A stretch of 64,000 bases of DNA. Source: Rhizophagus irregularis (Eukaryota; Glomeromycota; Glomeromycetes; Glomerales; Glomeraceae). Shown here one piece after another: positions 1-9,875 of this stretch. Position numbers and translations under genes: made by a program. Positions within the stretch are counted from its first letter, which is position 1. Every line of letters begins with the position of its first letter. Below the pieces are notes generated by a model that was not told the origin of the DNA, ran no database searches, and saw only the letters and a program-made list of their open reading frames with translations. The DNA is taken from NCBI RefSeq assembly GCF_026210795.1, contig NC_089435.1:2976001-3040000 (forward strand). The letters run 5' to 3'.

Positions 1-1
1 C

Positions 2-1344
2 AGTGATTATGATTGTGATATTACAGAATTCAATTTCAATTTTATTATAAGACCTTGTAATGAAAAAGCGAGGCCAGCAAAGTGGGAATCTTTTAAAGTT
101 TTTACATTTATAGAATTTGAAGACGAAATTTTAGAATTAGTACAAAACCAATTTGATACTTTTATAAAAAAAGATAATTATATCATCATTTATAAAAGTT
201 CAATACACGGAATGGGTATACAACTAATAGATAAAAGATGTTGGAAGAAATTTTTATTAGATTATCAAAAAATTTTATCTAGCAAAAAGGAATTATTTGT
301 TATTGTAGAAATAAAGGAAAAAAGAAATAAAAGATTGAAAAGGTAAAGTATATAACCTAATAATATAAATTATTGTTTAATATTTTTAATATTTTTATAT
401 TTTTATTTGGAATAGCGATGTAGATTTAGAAATTAGTCAACTATCCGATCAAAGAAAAGTATCAAAATCATCTAGTAATATTGTTCCTAAGGAGAGTAAT
501 ATTGATGAAGAGAGTTCAAAAAAAGCCGCTATTATAATGGAATTGACTAAAAAATGGTTTTGTCAAGAATATTCTCGAACTTGTTTTATTGATACAACAA
601 GACATATTCAATTAACTCCCCATCATCTTACTAGTTGGGCTAATGCAATTGTAAGTTTTAAAATTTTAATTTTTATGATTGCAATTAAATTAAACCATAT
701 AATTAAATCTAATTTATTTAAATAAATTTAAGGAAAGAGGATTTGCAAGCGTTGATGACCCTCCAGCTGTACCTTTATTCAATTCAACTAAAAAAAAAGA
801 AATACCATTAACACAATATAATCCTCAAATTTCTCAAAATTCTCAATTTTCTCCTTTTATTAATCCTTTATTATATCAACATTTGTTTAATCAATTTATG
901 CAAACAAATTCTTACTTTTTACCATCATCTAGTAGCGAAAATTCTCATTTTTTGTCTAATAGTAATCTGACACAAATGCAAAATTTTACAAATACAAAAA
1001 TTGCGCAAGAAAATTACGCAAATGGGAACACAAATACAAATATGAACACAAATTTTTTACACGAAGGTAATGCAGGGACAAATACAAATACAAATACAAA
1101 TATCATACAAGATAACTCTGTAAATACGCAATTACAAAAGATAACTATAGAACAATTTTTGGAGGATTTAGATAAAGAGTATGGTGCCAACACGTTTACA
1201 AAATATCTGGATGCTTTTAAAGAACAAGAGGTTGATGTATTAGATATTATCAATTTTAAAGATAATGACTGGATTACATTAGGAATTGAAAAAGTTGGAC
1301 CAAAAAGTAAGATCATTAGAGCGTTAGATAAATATAATAAATAG
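2..1344 (+). CDS. SAM-domain protein, 5' partial, three visible exons
   Basis: Three exons join in one frame: 2-342, 416-650 and 733-1344, 395 codons plus TAA. The introns (343-415, 651-732) are 73 and 82 bp with GTAAAG and GTAAGT donors and TAG/AAG acceptors. The start codon lies outside the window. The N-terminal part is a charged, globular-looking module. The middle is low-complexity, rich in Q, N, S and T, with an N-T-N-T run. The last 65 residues look like a sterile alpha motif, with the pattern FLEDLD...FTKYLDAFKEQEVD...DWITLGIEKVGPKSKII. SAM domains mediate protein-protein oligomerisation, often in signalling or RNA regulation. The family is common in Rhizophagus as I remember it, but the exact function is unknown. 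Confidence 0.75.
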
Positions 1345-1421
1345 TTATAATGTTAACATTGTAATCCATGTTGTAATACAATATAATTTTCAGAATAAAT
1401 TCTAATAAAGTTTTATTATAA

Positions 1422-2604
1422 TCAAAAATAAATTGAAGATTTATAAAAAGCTTTAGCCATATCAGGAGTAATTTGTCCACAAGCTAATAATAAAGCAAAA
1501 TAAGGATCTAAACAAAACTCTATATAATCCTTATTTTTTTTCAACCAACTTTTAATAACTGAAAATGCCAATTCAATTGGATTATAATCTGGCGAATAAG
1601 GAGGTAAAAAAACTACTTTACAACCAACACTTTCAATAATTCTAATTAATTCTGCATTATGATGAATTACTGCATTATCCATAACTAATACACTATTCTT
1701 TTGTGGATATGGATTCATTAACAGTAACTATAAAAAATTAGAGTTATAATTAATAAAATTAATAATCAAATTTACAATTTTCACGTTAAATTTCCTTAAT
1801 TAAAGAAATATACACTTACGACTTGTGATAAAATAAACGTACAAAATCTTTCTTTGTTACAACTGCCTACCATGATATCTACTGCTAAGATACCATCTAA
1901 AGAAAGTGCAGGTAGTATAGTGTATCTTGTTCCTCTTAAAAATACTACTTTTTGAATTGCAGAAGTATTTTTAGGTGAATAGCCATAACGTCTAGATAAA
2001 GTTCTTTCATCTTTTGAGCTTTCATCAAGAAAAATTAATTGTTTTGGATTATAATAAGTTCCTATTGTTAAAACATAATTGGCCCTTAACATCTCTGATC
2101 TTTCCTTCGCAGCTTTTTCTAACTTTAATAATTAAATATTATAAATAATTAATTTAAAAAATTTTAGAACCCATAAATTATTTATCAATATACCTTTTTT
2201 CTCGTAATACCACAATAGTCTAGAGACCGCCACAAAGTTGGAATAGATACAACTTTCGAAGTCCTTTTAGCCATTTCCGCAACCAGTTCATCCAAAAACC
2301 AATCTTTTCTTTCATTTATCAATTGCATCAAAATCTTATATAAAATGTTAGTTATTGTATTACATAACAAAAATGACAGACGAAAAATACTTACATCCAT
2401 ATCATTAGCATTAAACATCTTTTTCCTTCCTTGCTTTCTCCTAAAAGGATTTTTTATGCAGCTCCATAATTGATAGAAATGTAAGATTCTCTTAACTGTT
2501 GCTTCGCTAATATATAGTAATTGTGAAATTTCCTTTGGCTTATAGCTATCAAGCCATAAATAAACAACTCTCCATCTTAAATCTTCACTCAAGTGGTTGG
2601 TCAT
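1422..2604 (-). CDS. DDE (IS630/Tc1-mariner-like, DDE_3) transposase, four exons
   Basis: Exons on the minus strand are 2604-2395, 2334-2194, 2122-1820 and 1727-1422, 960 nt or 319 residues plus stop. All three introns (60, 71 and 92 bp) are phase 0 with GTAAGT or GTATAT donors and AG acceptors. The first 60-bp intron has no stop and could be read through. Residues 1-50 form a helix-turn-helix-like region (KPKEISQLLYISEATVKRIL). The catalytic acids appear in FLDESSKDERT, VMDNAVIHH and SPDYNPIELAF. The product should bind transposon ends and cut DNA by the DDE mechanism. I found no terminal inverted repeats beside it, and the frame is intact. It may be a resident, domesticated or immobilised copy rather than a live transposon. 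Confidence 0.8.
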
Positions 2605-5282
2605 ATTTGAGAAAAAAAGTATTTGAATAATATTGAAAATTACAAGTGTGATCTCTAAAAAAAAAGTGTGATCAAACCGGGTTACAAGGTGTAATCGCGT
2701 AAATAAAGAGAGATAAAGGCATAAAAGTTTATATAAAGTATATACAAAAGTTATTTTACAGCACTTCTAGAGTCTACTTTTAACGTAAACAGAAAAAATT
2801 TTATATTTTAAAAATTGAAAATAGTTAAAATAGTTAACAGTCAGTAAAAAAATTAGTATGTATGTATGGAAATTTTTTATGCAGATCAATTTTTTTGAAA
2901 ACCCCAATAAATAACTCGGTTTCCTCCTTTACCCAGTGGAAGTTACCTGTAGGTAAGTATTGCAACATGGCCCATCAATATAGGTTATTTGCGTCTAAGT
3001 ATAGAATAGATGACTTGGGCTTATCTGTGATCCATTTACCTTCTCCTATATCTGGGTTATTTGCACGAGCATATCGTTTACTTACCATAGAGATTCCACC
3101 ACGTAATCCTTGTTCTACTATCATGTACATACCCTGGTCAGTTATAAGATCCAATCTTTGCCCTGTTATGAAGAATAGTGCATCCCATGCAAAGCCTGGT
3201 GTTGAGTAATACCAGAGAGGATCTAACCCATATTTTTTCAAGGCCATTTCTCGGAAATTCTGAAATATATCAGCTAGTAGGAGGACGTCAGTTTTGAGAT
3301 AAAAGTCATGATAATCTTGCATTGTTTTACATCCTGCTTTTTCCCATACATACTGTGCATATTCGTATTCTTTATCACTAATGTGGGTTTCATTAAGTTT
3401 GCTATAGAATGCTCCTTTAGATGGTAAACTAGTTTTCTCGAACTTTTTCCAGTCATCCATGTATTCATCATACAGGTAGACACCTTTCTTAAGATAAATC
3501 TCGAGTAATTCAGATGGTATTTGACTTCGTGTTATCTTAAAGTTTTTAGGATGTGCAAAGCATCTACCTGCATCAATTCGCCATAAGTGTTGTGGATTAC
3601 TACATTCTTGTGCTCTACATTTTTCTGCGCCTAGGTTGGATGCTAATTTGTCGAGACTTGATTTTATGAATTGTAAGCTGTCTATAAATCGAAGAGAACC
3701 TAACTTGAATGCCATATACTTTTCCATGTTATAAGGGATAGAATCAATATCATAATCACATTCCATTGCACCAATTCCTTGCATAATCATGTGTCCATCA
3801 TATCCTGATAAATTGTGAAAAATTACTGGGATATGCATTTCGCGAGGTTTTATGGATAAGTCAAGATTACATCCTCTATGTGCTGCACCTTAATACCTTC
3901 CTGTAATATGGCAGTGATCTCTTACTTTATTTCCATCTAAAAGGTTACAACATATCCAGCAGTTTATTGCATTATCATAACTTGCTTGCTCTTGGATTGT
4001 TAACAGCATCATTTCCATTGGATTTCTGAATTTGTTACGGATTGCTTCAGCCTCATTTAGCACTTCGATTACAAATTTTTGTGCTGCATTTTCTCCTGTA
4101 AATATTTTCTGTGATTCACTTACTCATATCTTACCTTAATATACAAGTATGAGCAGGGATTTGCTCTTGTACTTTCTTGGTTTTCTTATCTTTATCTGCA
4201 TCTGTGGGTGGTATGTCCATTACTAGGGCTTCAAAGTCTGCAACAAAGTAATATGGGACTTGCATGCGGCATTTCCAGTTCTTGAATTCATATATATCAT
4301 TTCCTTTCTTTACTGATGGCATGCGGTCTGCTTGTGGGGTTTTATTTAATCCTCGACATATTGCTACATATTTGTCATGGATTTCTTGTTGATGTGTGAA
4401 GTGGGAGATACACCATCGGCAGACAAATGTAGCATGTCCATCTTTATACGTTTATTTACTAAGCGACTCATATTCTTAATCCAGCAATAGTGCTGCTTTT
4501 CCCCGTTACTAATAAGTACTAAATCTATTATTTTACAGCCCTCTGCATCATCCCTATCGGTAACATATATTGGGCATAAGCGGTGATCACACCATTCACA
4601 GATGCAGAGGGCAATAGTTGGATTCTGTCACTCAAATCTTTTTAGAATTACCTCATCAGCTTGTACTGGGAACTCGATACTTTCAAAGTTTAACTCATTT
4701 ACATACTCCTTATACTTGGAAATTCTTTTTGCATTCTTTTCTACTGGATGTAATGCTGCTAGGATTGCCCGCTAGAAGCATTTGTCATCATCATTAGCTG
4801 GATTTACTACTCCCTTTTTCGTGGCAAGATCTTTTGGGAGTGGTATGTGTCCTGCTCCTGTAGGTGGTTGGAATTGCAAGATTTCTATGAATATTTTTTC
4901 TACACGATAGCACTAGTCAAAAAAGGACAATTTGACCTAAATTTGACCAGGTCGAATATAGGTTGAATGATGATCTAATCTGTGTCAAATTGAGGTCAAA
5001 TTTTTGGGCACATTTAGGGTGCCAATCGTCTCAAATTTGGACAAATTATTCGACCATTATTCAGGCTTAAATTGACCAATATTCAATATTAAAACTTTAA
5101 GCTGAATTATGTTCTAATAACAACCCATTTATTTATGAATTTATTTTGATTTTTTTTATCAAATTTATTAAATAAATGTATTTATTAATGCTTAAATACT
5201 TTATAATTATATTATTATTATTGCATCTATCTAATTTACAAAAAATATTGCTAATTCAAATACAATTCCACAATTACATGAT

Positions 5283-7238
5283 TCATGTATTCGTATATAC
5301 GAATATTTGATTGTTCTTTAGCAATCCGCCTGAACCTATAAAAAAAAGAAAAGAACGGTTAGTAACCGTTCATAATATTAAAAAAAAATAAGAAAAAAAA
5401 CCAAGATTCGTACTTACTTACGAATCTTTGGTTTTTTCCGTTCTTCAGAAGACACCCGAGACACCTAGGACCTAAAAAGAAAAGAAAAGAACGGTTATTA
5501 GTAACCGTTCATAATAATACTAAAAAAAATAAAAAAAATAAACCAAGATTCGTACTCACGAATCTTGGTTCCACTTTTCTGAAGATAGGAAGCCAACTCG
5601 AAGCTTAAAAAAAAAGAAAGAACGGTTATTAGTAACCGTTCATTAATATTAAAAAAAAAATTAAAAAAATAAACCAAGATTCGTACTTACGAATCTTGGT
5701 TCCACTTTTCCCAAAGGTCAGAAGTCCACCCGATCCTAAAAAAAGAAAGAACGGTTATTAGTAACCGTTCGTAATATTAAAAAAAAAATTAAAAAAAAAA
5801 TAAACCAAGATTCGTACTTACGAATCTTGGTTCTTCTTTTCCCAAAGGTCAGAAGCCCACTCCACCCGATCCTAAAAAAAGAAAGAACGGTTATTAGTAA
5901 CCATTCATTAATATTAAAAAAAAAATTAAAAAAATTAAACCAAGATTCGTACTTACGAATCTTGGTTTTTCCACACAAAAGCCCACCTGAACCTATAAAA
6001 AAAAGAAAGGAACAGTTAGTAAACCGTTCCAAAATGATAAAAAAAAATAAAAAAATATATATATAGAAAGATTCGTACTTACGAATCTTTATCTTTGGAT
6101 TTTCATTCTTTAGAAGTCTATCTGAACCTATAAAAAATAATAAAGAATGGTTAGTAAACCATTCGTAATAATAAAAAATAAAAAAAATTAAAGATTTGTA
6201 CTTACGAATCTTTGGGTTTTCGTTCTTCAGAAGCCCACCTGAACTAACTATAAAAAAAAGAAAGAATGGTTAATAAACCATTCGTAATAATAAAAAATAA
6301 AAAAAATTAAAGATTTGTACTTACGAATCTTTGGGTTTTCATTCTTCGGAAGCCCACCTGAACTAGCTATAAAAAAAAGAAAAGAACAGTTAGTAAACCG
6401 TTCATATATTAAAAAAAAAAACAAAAAAAAGAACCAAGATTCGTACTTACTTACGAATCTTGGTTTTTTGGTTTTCCTTCTTCAGAAGTACCCACCCGAA
6501 ACCTAAAAAATAGAAAAGAATGGTTATTAGTAACCATTTGTAATATTTTTAAAAAAAAAGAAAAAAAAATAAACCAAGATTCGTACTTACTTACGAATCT
6601 TGGTTTTCCATTCGTCAGAAGTCCACCTGAACCTATAAAAAAAGAAAGGAACGGTTAGTAAACCGTTCCATAATAATAAAAAAGAAAAAAAAAATTTAAG
6701 ATTCGTAATATAATACTTACGAATCTTAAAAAAATACTCCTTTTTCCGTTCCCATTCACTTTCATTTTCCCCTTTTGTTTTACCCTTTCCTTTCATTTTC
6801 TCTTTCCCTTTCGTTTTTTCCTTTGTCTTACCCTTTTCCCTTCGTCTTACCTTTCCCTTCGTTTTACTCTTTCTCTTCGTTTTACTTTTTCCCTTCATTT
6901 TACCCTTTCCCCTTCATCTTACCCTTTCCCTTCGTTTTACTCTTTCCCCTTCATCTTACCCTTTTCCCTTCATTTTACCCTTTCCCTTCGTTTTCCTGAA
7001 ACCTATAAAAAAAACACGAACGGTTAGTAACCGTTCCATAATATTAAAAAAAAACTACTAAGATTCTACTTACAAATCTTAGTTTTTTTATTATCACGAA
7101 GCTCGTTTCGTCTGGCAATACCTGCAAGAAAAAGAAAAAAAGAAACGTTAAAACGTTTCTAAAGTAAAAAAATGACTTTCCCTTCCCATTTACCTTATTA
7201 TCCAAAGTCCAGTGCGTAGTTTCAACCGGCATTCCCAT
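5283..7238 (-). CDS. Putative mini-exon gene inside the CACTA element
   Basis: On the minus strand, acceptor/donor pairs delimit these exons: 7121-7074 (48 nt), 7002-6721 (282, K/G-rich low complexity with frame problems), 6632-6595 (38), 6502-6455 (48), 6366-6325 (42), 6247-6206 (42), 6127-6083 (45), 5992-5957 (36), 5871-5822 (50), 5735-5691 (45), 5603-5560 (44), 5471-5422 (50) and a terminal exon 5335-5283 ending in TGA. Six of the ten exons between 6632 and 5422 (48, 42, 42, 45, 36 and 45 nt) are multiples of three and open in phase 1. They encode variants of RSGGLLKNENPKI, and the terminal exon reads RSGGLLKNN...YTNT. The 38-, 44- and 50-nt units break phase. The first exon is uncertain; an ATG at 7238 precedes a GTAAAT donor at 7193. 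The function is unknown, and the array may equally be non-coding. Confidence 0.4.
5335..6720. repeat. Tandem array of ~115-140-bp hairpin units in the CACTA element
   Basis: About eleven units each hold two palindromes. One is the branch-point hairpin (AACGGTTAGTAACCGTT or AACGGTTATTAGTAACCGTT). The other is the donor hairpin (AAGATTCGTACTTACGAATCTT), in which the minus-strand GTAAGT lies in or next to the loop. Between them lie A-runs and the mini-exon. Small compensatory changes occur (for example GAATGGTTAGTAAACCATTC), which suggests that the palindrome is kept. Confidence 0.85.
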
Positions 7239-7892
7239 AGAATTACTACGAAAAGGGAAAGGGCCACATTTAAAATTTAAAAAAAATAAAATAAAATAAT
7301 TTTTTTTTGTTTTTTTCCGCACCTATAGGGCCAAAGGACGAGGAAAAGAAGGAATAAAAGTTTAAAAAAAAATGCATAAGATTCTTTTTTAAACTTTTGA
7401 TATGCGTAACACGTGATGTGGCTATTCGACCAGCATGGTTAGTTATTCGACCAATGTCTAATTGTAGATCATTGCTAATTAAAGTTGAATTTTTAATTTT
7501 AGTCGAATATAGGCCGAATTTTACTAAGACTGAGTGAATATTCCTTTTTCGACTAGTGTAGAATTTCCAACCTGATCCGTAATTTACATAGTCTTCTACT
7601 TTCTGCATGATTCTTGCTAATGCAGAGTTAAATGTACCATTAATATCTGTTGATGGTAGGATTGGCATATTGCGAGTTTTAAATGGTATATTATATCTGT
7701 AGATATACTCTACTCCATCATCTTCACTAAAGTTACAATCTCTGAATAATCTCTCAAGGTAAGAATCTAAACGTCTTATTGTGGCAAATATTCCAATTCT
7801 TACCTTTATTGATTCCAATCGATTTCATTCATCCTGAAGAATATTCTGGATTGTTTGACTGTGTGCTGTAAGAAATGAAGCATAGTCATGCT

Positions 7893-8105
7893 AGGATCCC
7901 GAAATATATATGTAGAGGTCAGGTCCAGAAGTGGTCCAAAATACGCATTCTTTCAGGGCCGGAATTACGATAATTTCAGCCATTATCTAAATTAGGAAAT
8001 ATTATTTTGGCTGGGATTATCCATAAAAGGAATGATCTACATGATTTTTTTGACTCATTATACGCAAACTCTGACCTGACCCTTTTATGTATATTTCGGG
8101 GTCCT
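7893..8105. mobile_element. hAT-type MITE, copy 1 (213 bp)
   Basis: The ends are AGGATCCCGAAATATA and its complement TATATTTCGGGGTCCT, with one mismatch. The 8-bp duplication GTCATGCT flanks it at 7885-7892 and 8106-8113. The element interrupts the polymerase relic. A nearly identical copy lies at 24926-25138. It has no coding capacity. The 8-bp duplication points to the hAT superfamily. Confidence 0.88.
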
Positions 8106-8233
8106 GTCATGCTCTCCAGGTGTTCCTATAGCAATATCGGCCATAAAATTTGAGTCTGTTAACTCCTTTCCTATACGTACCTGATCACAATGTTCAAAGA
8201 CTACCTCATAATGTGAATCTGGGTTGATTTGCA

Positions 8234-8440
8234 TCATGGGGTTATCTCTTTATTAGTTGCCGCCATTTGTACTTCACGGATTTGGCAGATCTCATCCTCA
8301 TATTCCTGCAATTTTACATTTGAGCGTGGATATTGGATGGACTTGACAGATACCTGCTTAAGTTCAGCTAGAACTGATCGGATGACTTATCTGTGTTGGA
8401 CACTTCTTGCTTGATGTGTTGATATCTTGTAAACTTTTTA
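8234..8440 (-). pseudogene. Small ORF directly upstream of the polymerase, decayed
   Basis: The frame reads about 60 charged residues (LAELKQVSVKSIQ...EDEICQIREVQMAAT) and ends in TGA at 8236-8234. That TGA overlaps the polymerase ATG as ATGA. A TAA interrupts the upstream part near 8378, and no ATG is seen after the promoter-like motif at 8448-8470. The peptide looks helical or coiled-coil-like. The tight overlap suggests co-expression with the polymerase in the ancestral element. I do not recognise the family. Confidence 0.45.
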
Positions 8441-8447
8441 GGTTCCT

Positions 8448-8470
8448 CTTTTATTCAATTAGATTTTTTC
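8448..8470 (-). promoter_or_regulatory. Shared upstream motif of the Polinton-like genes (copy B)
   Basis: This matches the motif at 9151-9174 in AATTGAATAAAAG and the preceding A-run. It lies just before the decayed small ORF that ends at 8234. Confidence 0.4.
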
Positions 8471-8547
8471 TGAAATAAAAAATTAATTGTCCGCCTACCC
8501 TATGAAGGTAAAAAAAGAAGGAGACAGATTAGTACTGTCTTCCTAAA

Positions 8548-9111
8548 CTATTTATCACCATCTGAGTCATCATCATCCAAGTCACCGAACACATCCTTAT
8601 CAGGAGTATCCCCATCCTTAAATAACTCGAAGTTGCATATCATTCAGATGTATTCTCCCTTATTAGTTTCTTCTGATATAAAGCTACAATGGAGAATAGT
8701 AGCTTGTTCTATGACTACCATTTCTATGAACCTGGTATACTTTTCTTGAATAACTTTCTCTATTTTATCGGTAAGTTTATCAAGATTTATACCACCATCT
8801 GCACAATCTCACCAGTAAGCCCTTTCAGCTTTGTTACATATATTTGCCACCTGTTTATATGTCTCCTTGACTTGCATGTGCCACTTCCAGAGTATTCGTT
8901 CAGCTTCGGCTCTCCAGATTGGATTGATTTCTAGAAGATGTGGCCTGAAATTGTTACTTGGAATGTATTCCAGGATGTGGCCTACAAGTTCAGGGATTTT
9001 TAACGGGGTTTGCTTTCTGCATTGCTCAAGAAGTATTCTCCTATTGATAGTCATAAGATCGGAGACTGTACAACTGAAGATTGTTGCTAACTTTTTTGCG
9101 GTATATGCCAT
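8548..9111 (-). pseudogene. Polinton-associated hypothetical protein, two in-frame TGA
   Basis: The frame starts MAYTAKKLATIFSC at 9111 and stays open for 100 residues to a TGA near 8811. It continues to a second TGA near 8660 and ends with a D-rich tail (DLDDDDSDGDK) at TAG 8548-8550, about 188 codons in all. Both internal stops can arise from one C-to-T or G-to-A change. The protein is helical and mixed-charge with no catalytic motif that I recognise. Its position upstream of the polymerase on the same strand, with the same upstream motif, suggests that it belonged to the same mobile element. Confidence 0.5.
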
Positions 9112-9150
9112 GTTATGTACTGTTTATCTGTATAGTTACTTAGTACCTAC

Positions 9151-9174
9151 CTTTTATTCAATTACATTTTTTTC
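9151..9174 (-). promoter_or_regulatory. Shared upstream motif of the Polinton-like genes (copy A)
   Basis: On the minus strand the sequence GTAATTGAATAAAAG, preceded by an A-run, lies about 40 bp before the ATG at 9111. Nearly the same sequence (TCTAATTGAATAAAAG) lies at 8448-8470, before the next ORF. Two copies in equivalent positions suggest a core promoter motif of the element. This is inference from position and similarity only. Confidence 0.4.
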
Positions 9175-9289
9175 GGTATAAGAGTAATTGCTTGCCTTGC
9201 TATTCCGCTCTATTGACTCCATGGCTGGTTTTCTGGATGGGTTAATATTTCCTTACCTTTTTTGGCTCTGTTGGTTTTAAAATCCTATT

Positions 9290-9590
9290 TCTTGTTCAGT
9301 TGGGGTAAGTAGATGAAAATATAAATAGGATGAATAAAAAGTAGATAAAATAGGTAATGTAAGGAAATAAGTAGATGAAATAGGTGGTATAAATAGGTAA
9401 AAATGGTGATATAAGTAGGTGAAAATATAAAAAGGTAACCAGGATTGGACCTACAGCCAGTAGGAGAGTAACGGAAATAGCAAGAAAAAGGTGACCAGGA
9501 TTGGACCCACAGCCGGTGGGGGAGCAACGGGGTGGTAGCAAGAAAAAGGTAACCAGGATTGGACTCTGAGGGAAGTGAGCCAGAACTGGA
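9290..9590. repeat. Short direct repeats (GTAGATGAAA type, then GGTAACCAGGATTGGAC type)
   Basis: From 9305 to 9435, short units such as AGTAGATGAAATAGGT recur. From 9435 to 9570, the block GGTRACCAGGATTGGAC recurs three times, preceded by GCAAGAAAAA in two copies, with a spacing of about 55-65 bp. I see no gene here. Confidence 0.6.
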
Positions 9591-9599
9591 ATTTCTATA

Positions 9600-9875
9600 C
9601 TACTCGCAGTATCGTAAAATACAAAATGCTGATTTTTGACATTTCGCTCAATATCTCAACATCTAGTGATCGTAGAAAGACAATCTAACCACCATTTGAC
9701 TCATCGTTATGAGATGATTCCAACAAGCTATGATGGTGCATCTTTCTACGATCATTAGATGCTGAGTTATTATATGAAACGTCAAACGGCACAGTATCGC
9801 AAAATACAAAATACCAATTTTTGACGTTTTGCTTAATATCTTGGCATTCAGTAATCGTAGAAAGACAATCTAAGG
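9600..9875. repeat. Foldback repeat with a partial third copy
   Basis: The arm around 9640-9690 (CAACATCTAGTGATCGTAGAAAGA) is inverted around 9740-9790 (TCTTTCTACGATCATTAGATGCTGAG). Another direct copy follows at about 9820-9873. The loop sequence (CTAACCACCATTTGACTCAT) recurs at 15534-15556 and, diverged, inside the foldback element near 33.9 kb. It is probably a MITE family. Confidence 0.6.

Larger units (their letters stand above)
4911..7558 (-). mobile_element. Non-autonomous CACTA-type (CMC) transposon, 2648 bp
   Basis: The left end is CACTAGTC followed by A, then AAAAAGGA. The reverse complement of the right end is CACTAGTC, then G, then AAAAAGGA: a 17-bp inverted repeat with one mismatch. 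The flanks carry a 3-bp duplication, TAG at 4908-4910 and 7559-7561. CACTA termini with a 3-bp duplication are the hallmark of the CACTA/EnSpm superfamily. Both subterminal zones are rich in TTCGACCA/TTTGACC-like motifs in both orientations, as is usual for CACTA elements. Removing the element with one TAG restores the host polymerase frame across the junction. No transposase is visible. The interior is an array of about eleven hairpin-containing units read as mini-exons on the minus strand. Confidence 0.85.
2846..8237 (-). pseudogene. Maverick/Polinton-type family B DNA polymerase, decayed and interrupted
   Basis: Read from the ATG at 8237, pieces of one reading frame run to about 2846, where the sequence ends shortly after polymerase motif A (DANNLY); motifs B and C are missing. 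The exonuclease motifs are visible: ExoI (FVADFEAL near 4240), ExoII (HNLSGYDGHMI near 3810) and ExoIII (YLKTDVLLLADIF near 3285). A zinc-type CWIC...CH segment lies near 3920. Damage includes stops at 3890-3892 and after DANNLY, a stop near 4130, a frameshift near 4437, more stops near 4630 and 4770, and one near 7830. A CACTA-type element (4911-7558) and a hAT MITE (7893-8105) split the frame. Intact relatives are protein-primed replicative polymerases of Polintons or linear plasmids. This copy is dead. Confidence 0.75.

Noticed and set aside
1014-1316. Minus-strand open frame across the SAM-domain exon
   Set aside because: It is antisense to a well-supported exon, and its composition mirrors the N/T-rich repeat.
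5736-6066. Long open frames on both strands through the CACTA array
   Set aside because: They run through introns and palindromes of the tandem units. The better explanation is splicing on the minus strand.
5340-6720. A CRISPR-like array
   Set aside because: Repeats are diverged and palindromic, unit lengths vary and spacers are related. The host is eukaryotic, and splice signals explain the pattern.
9285-9541. Overlapping open frames reading hydrophobic peptides on the minus strand
   Set aside because: They are made of short direct repeats, with no start context or motif.
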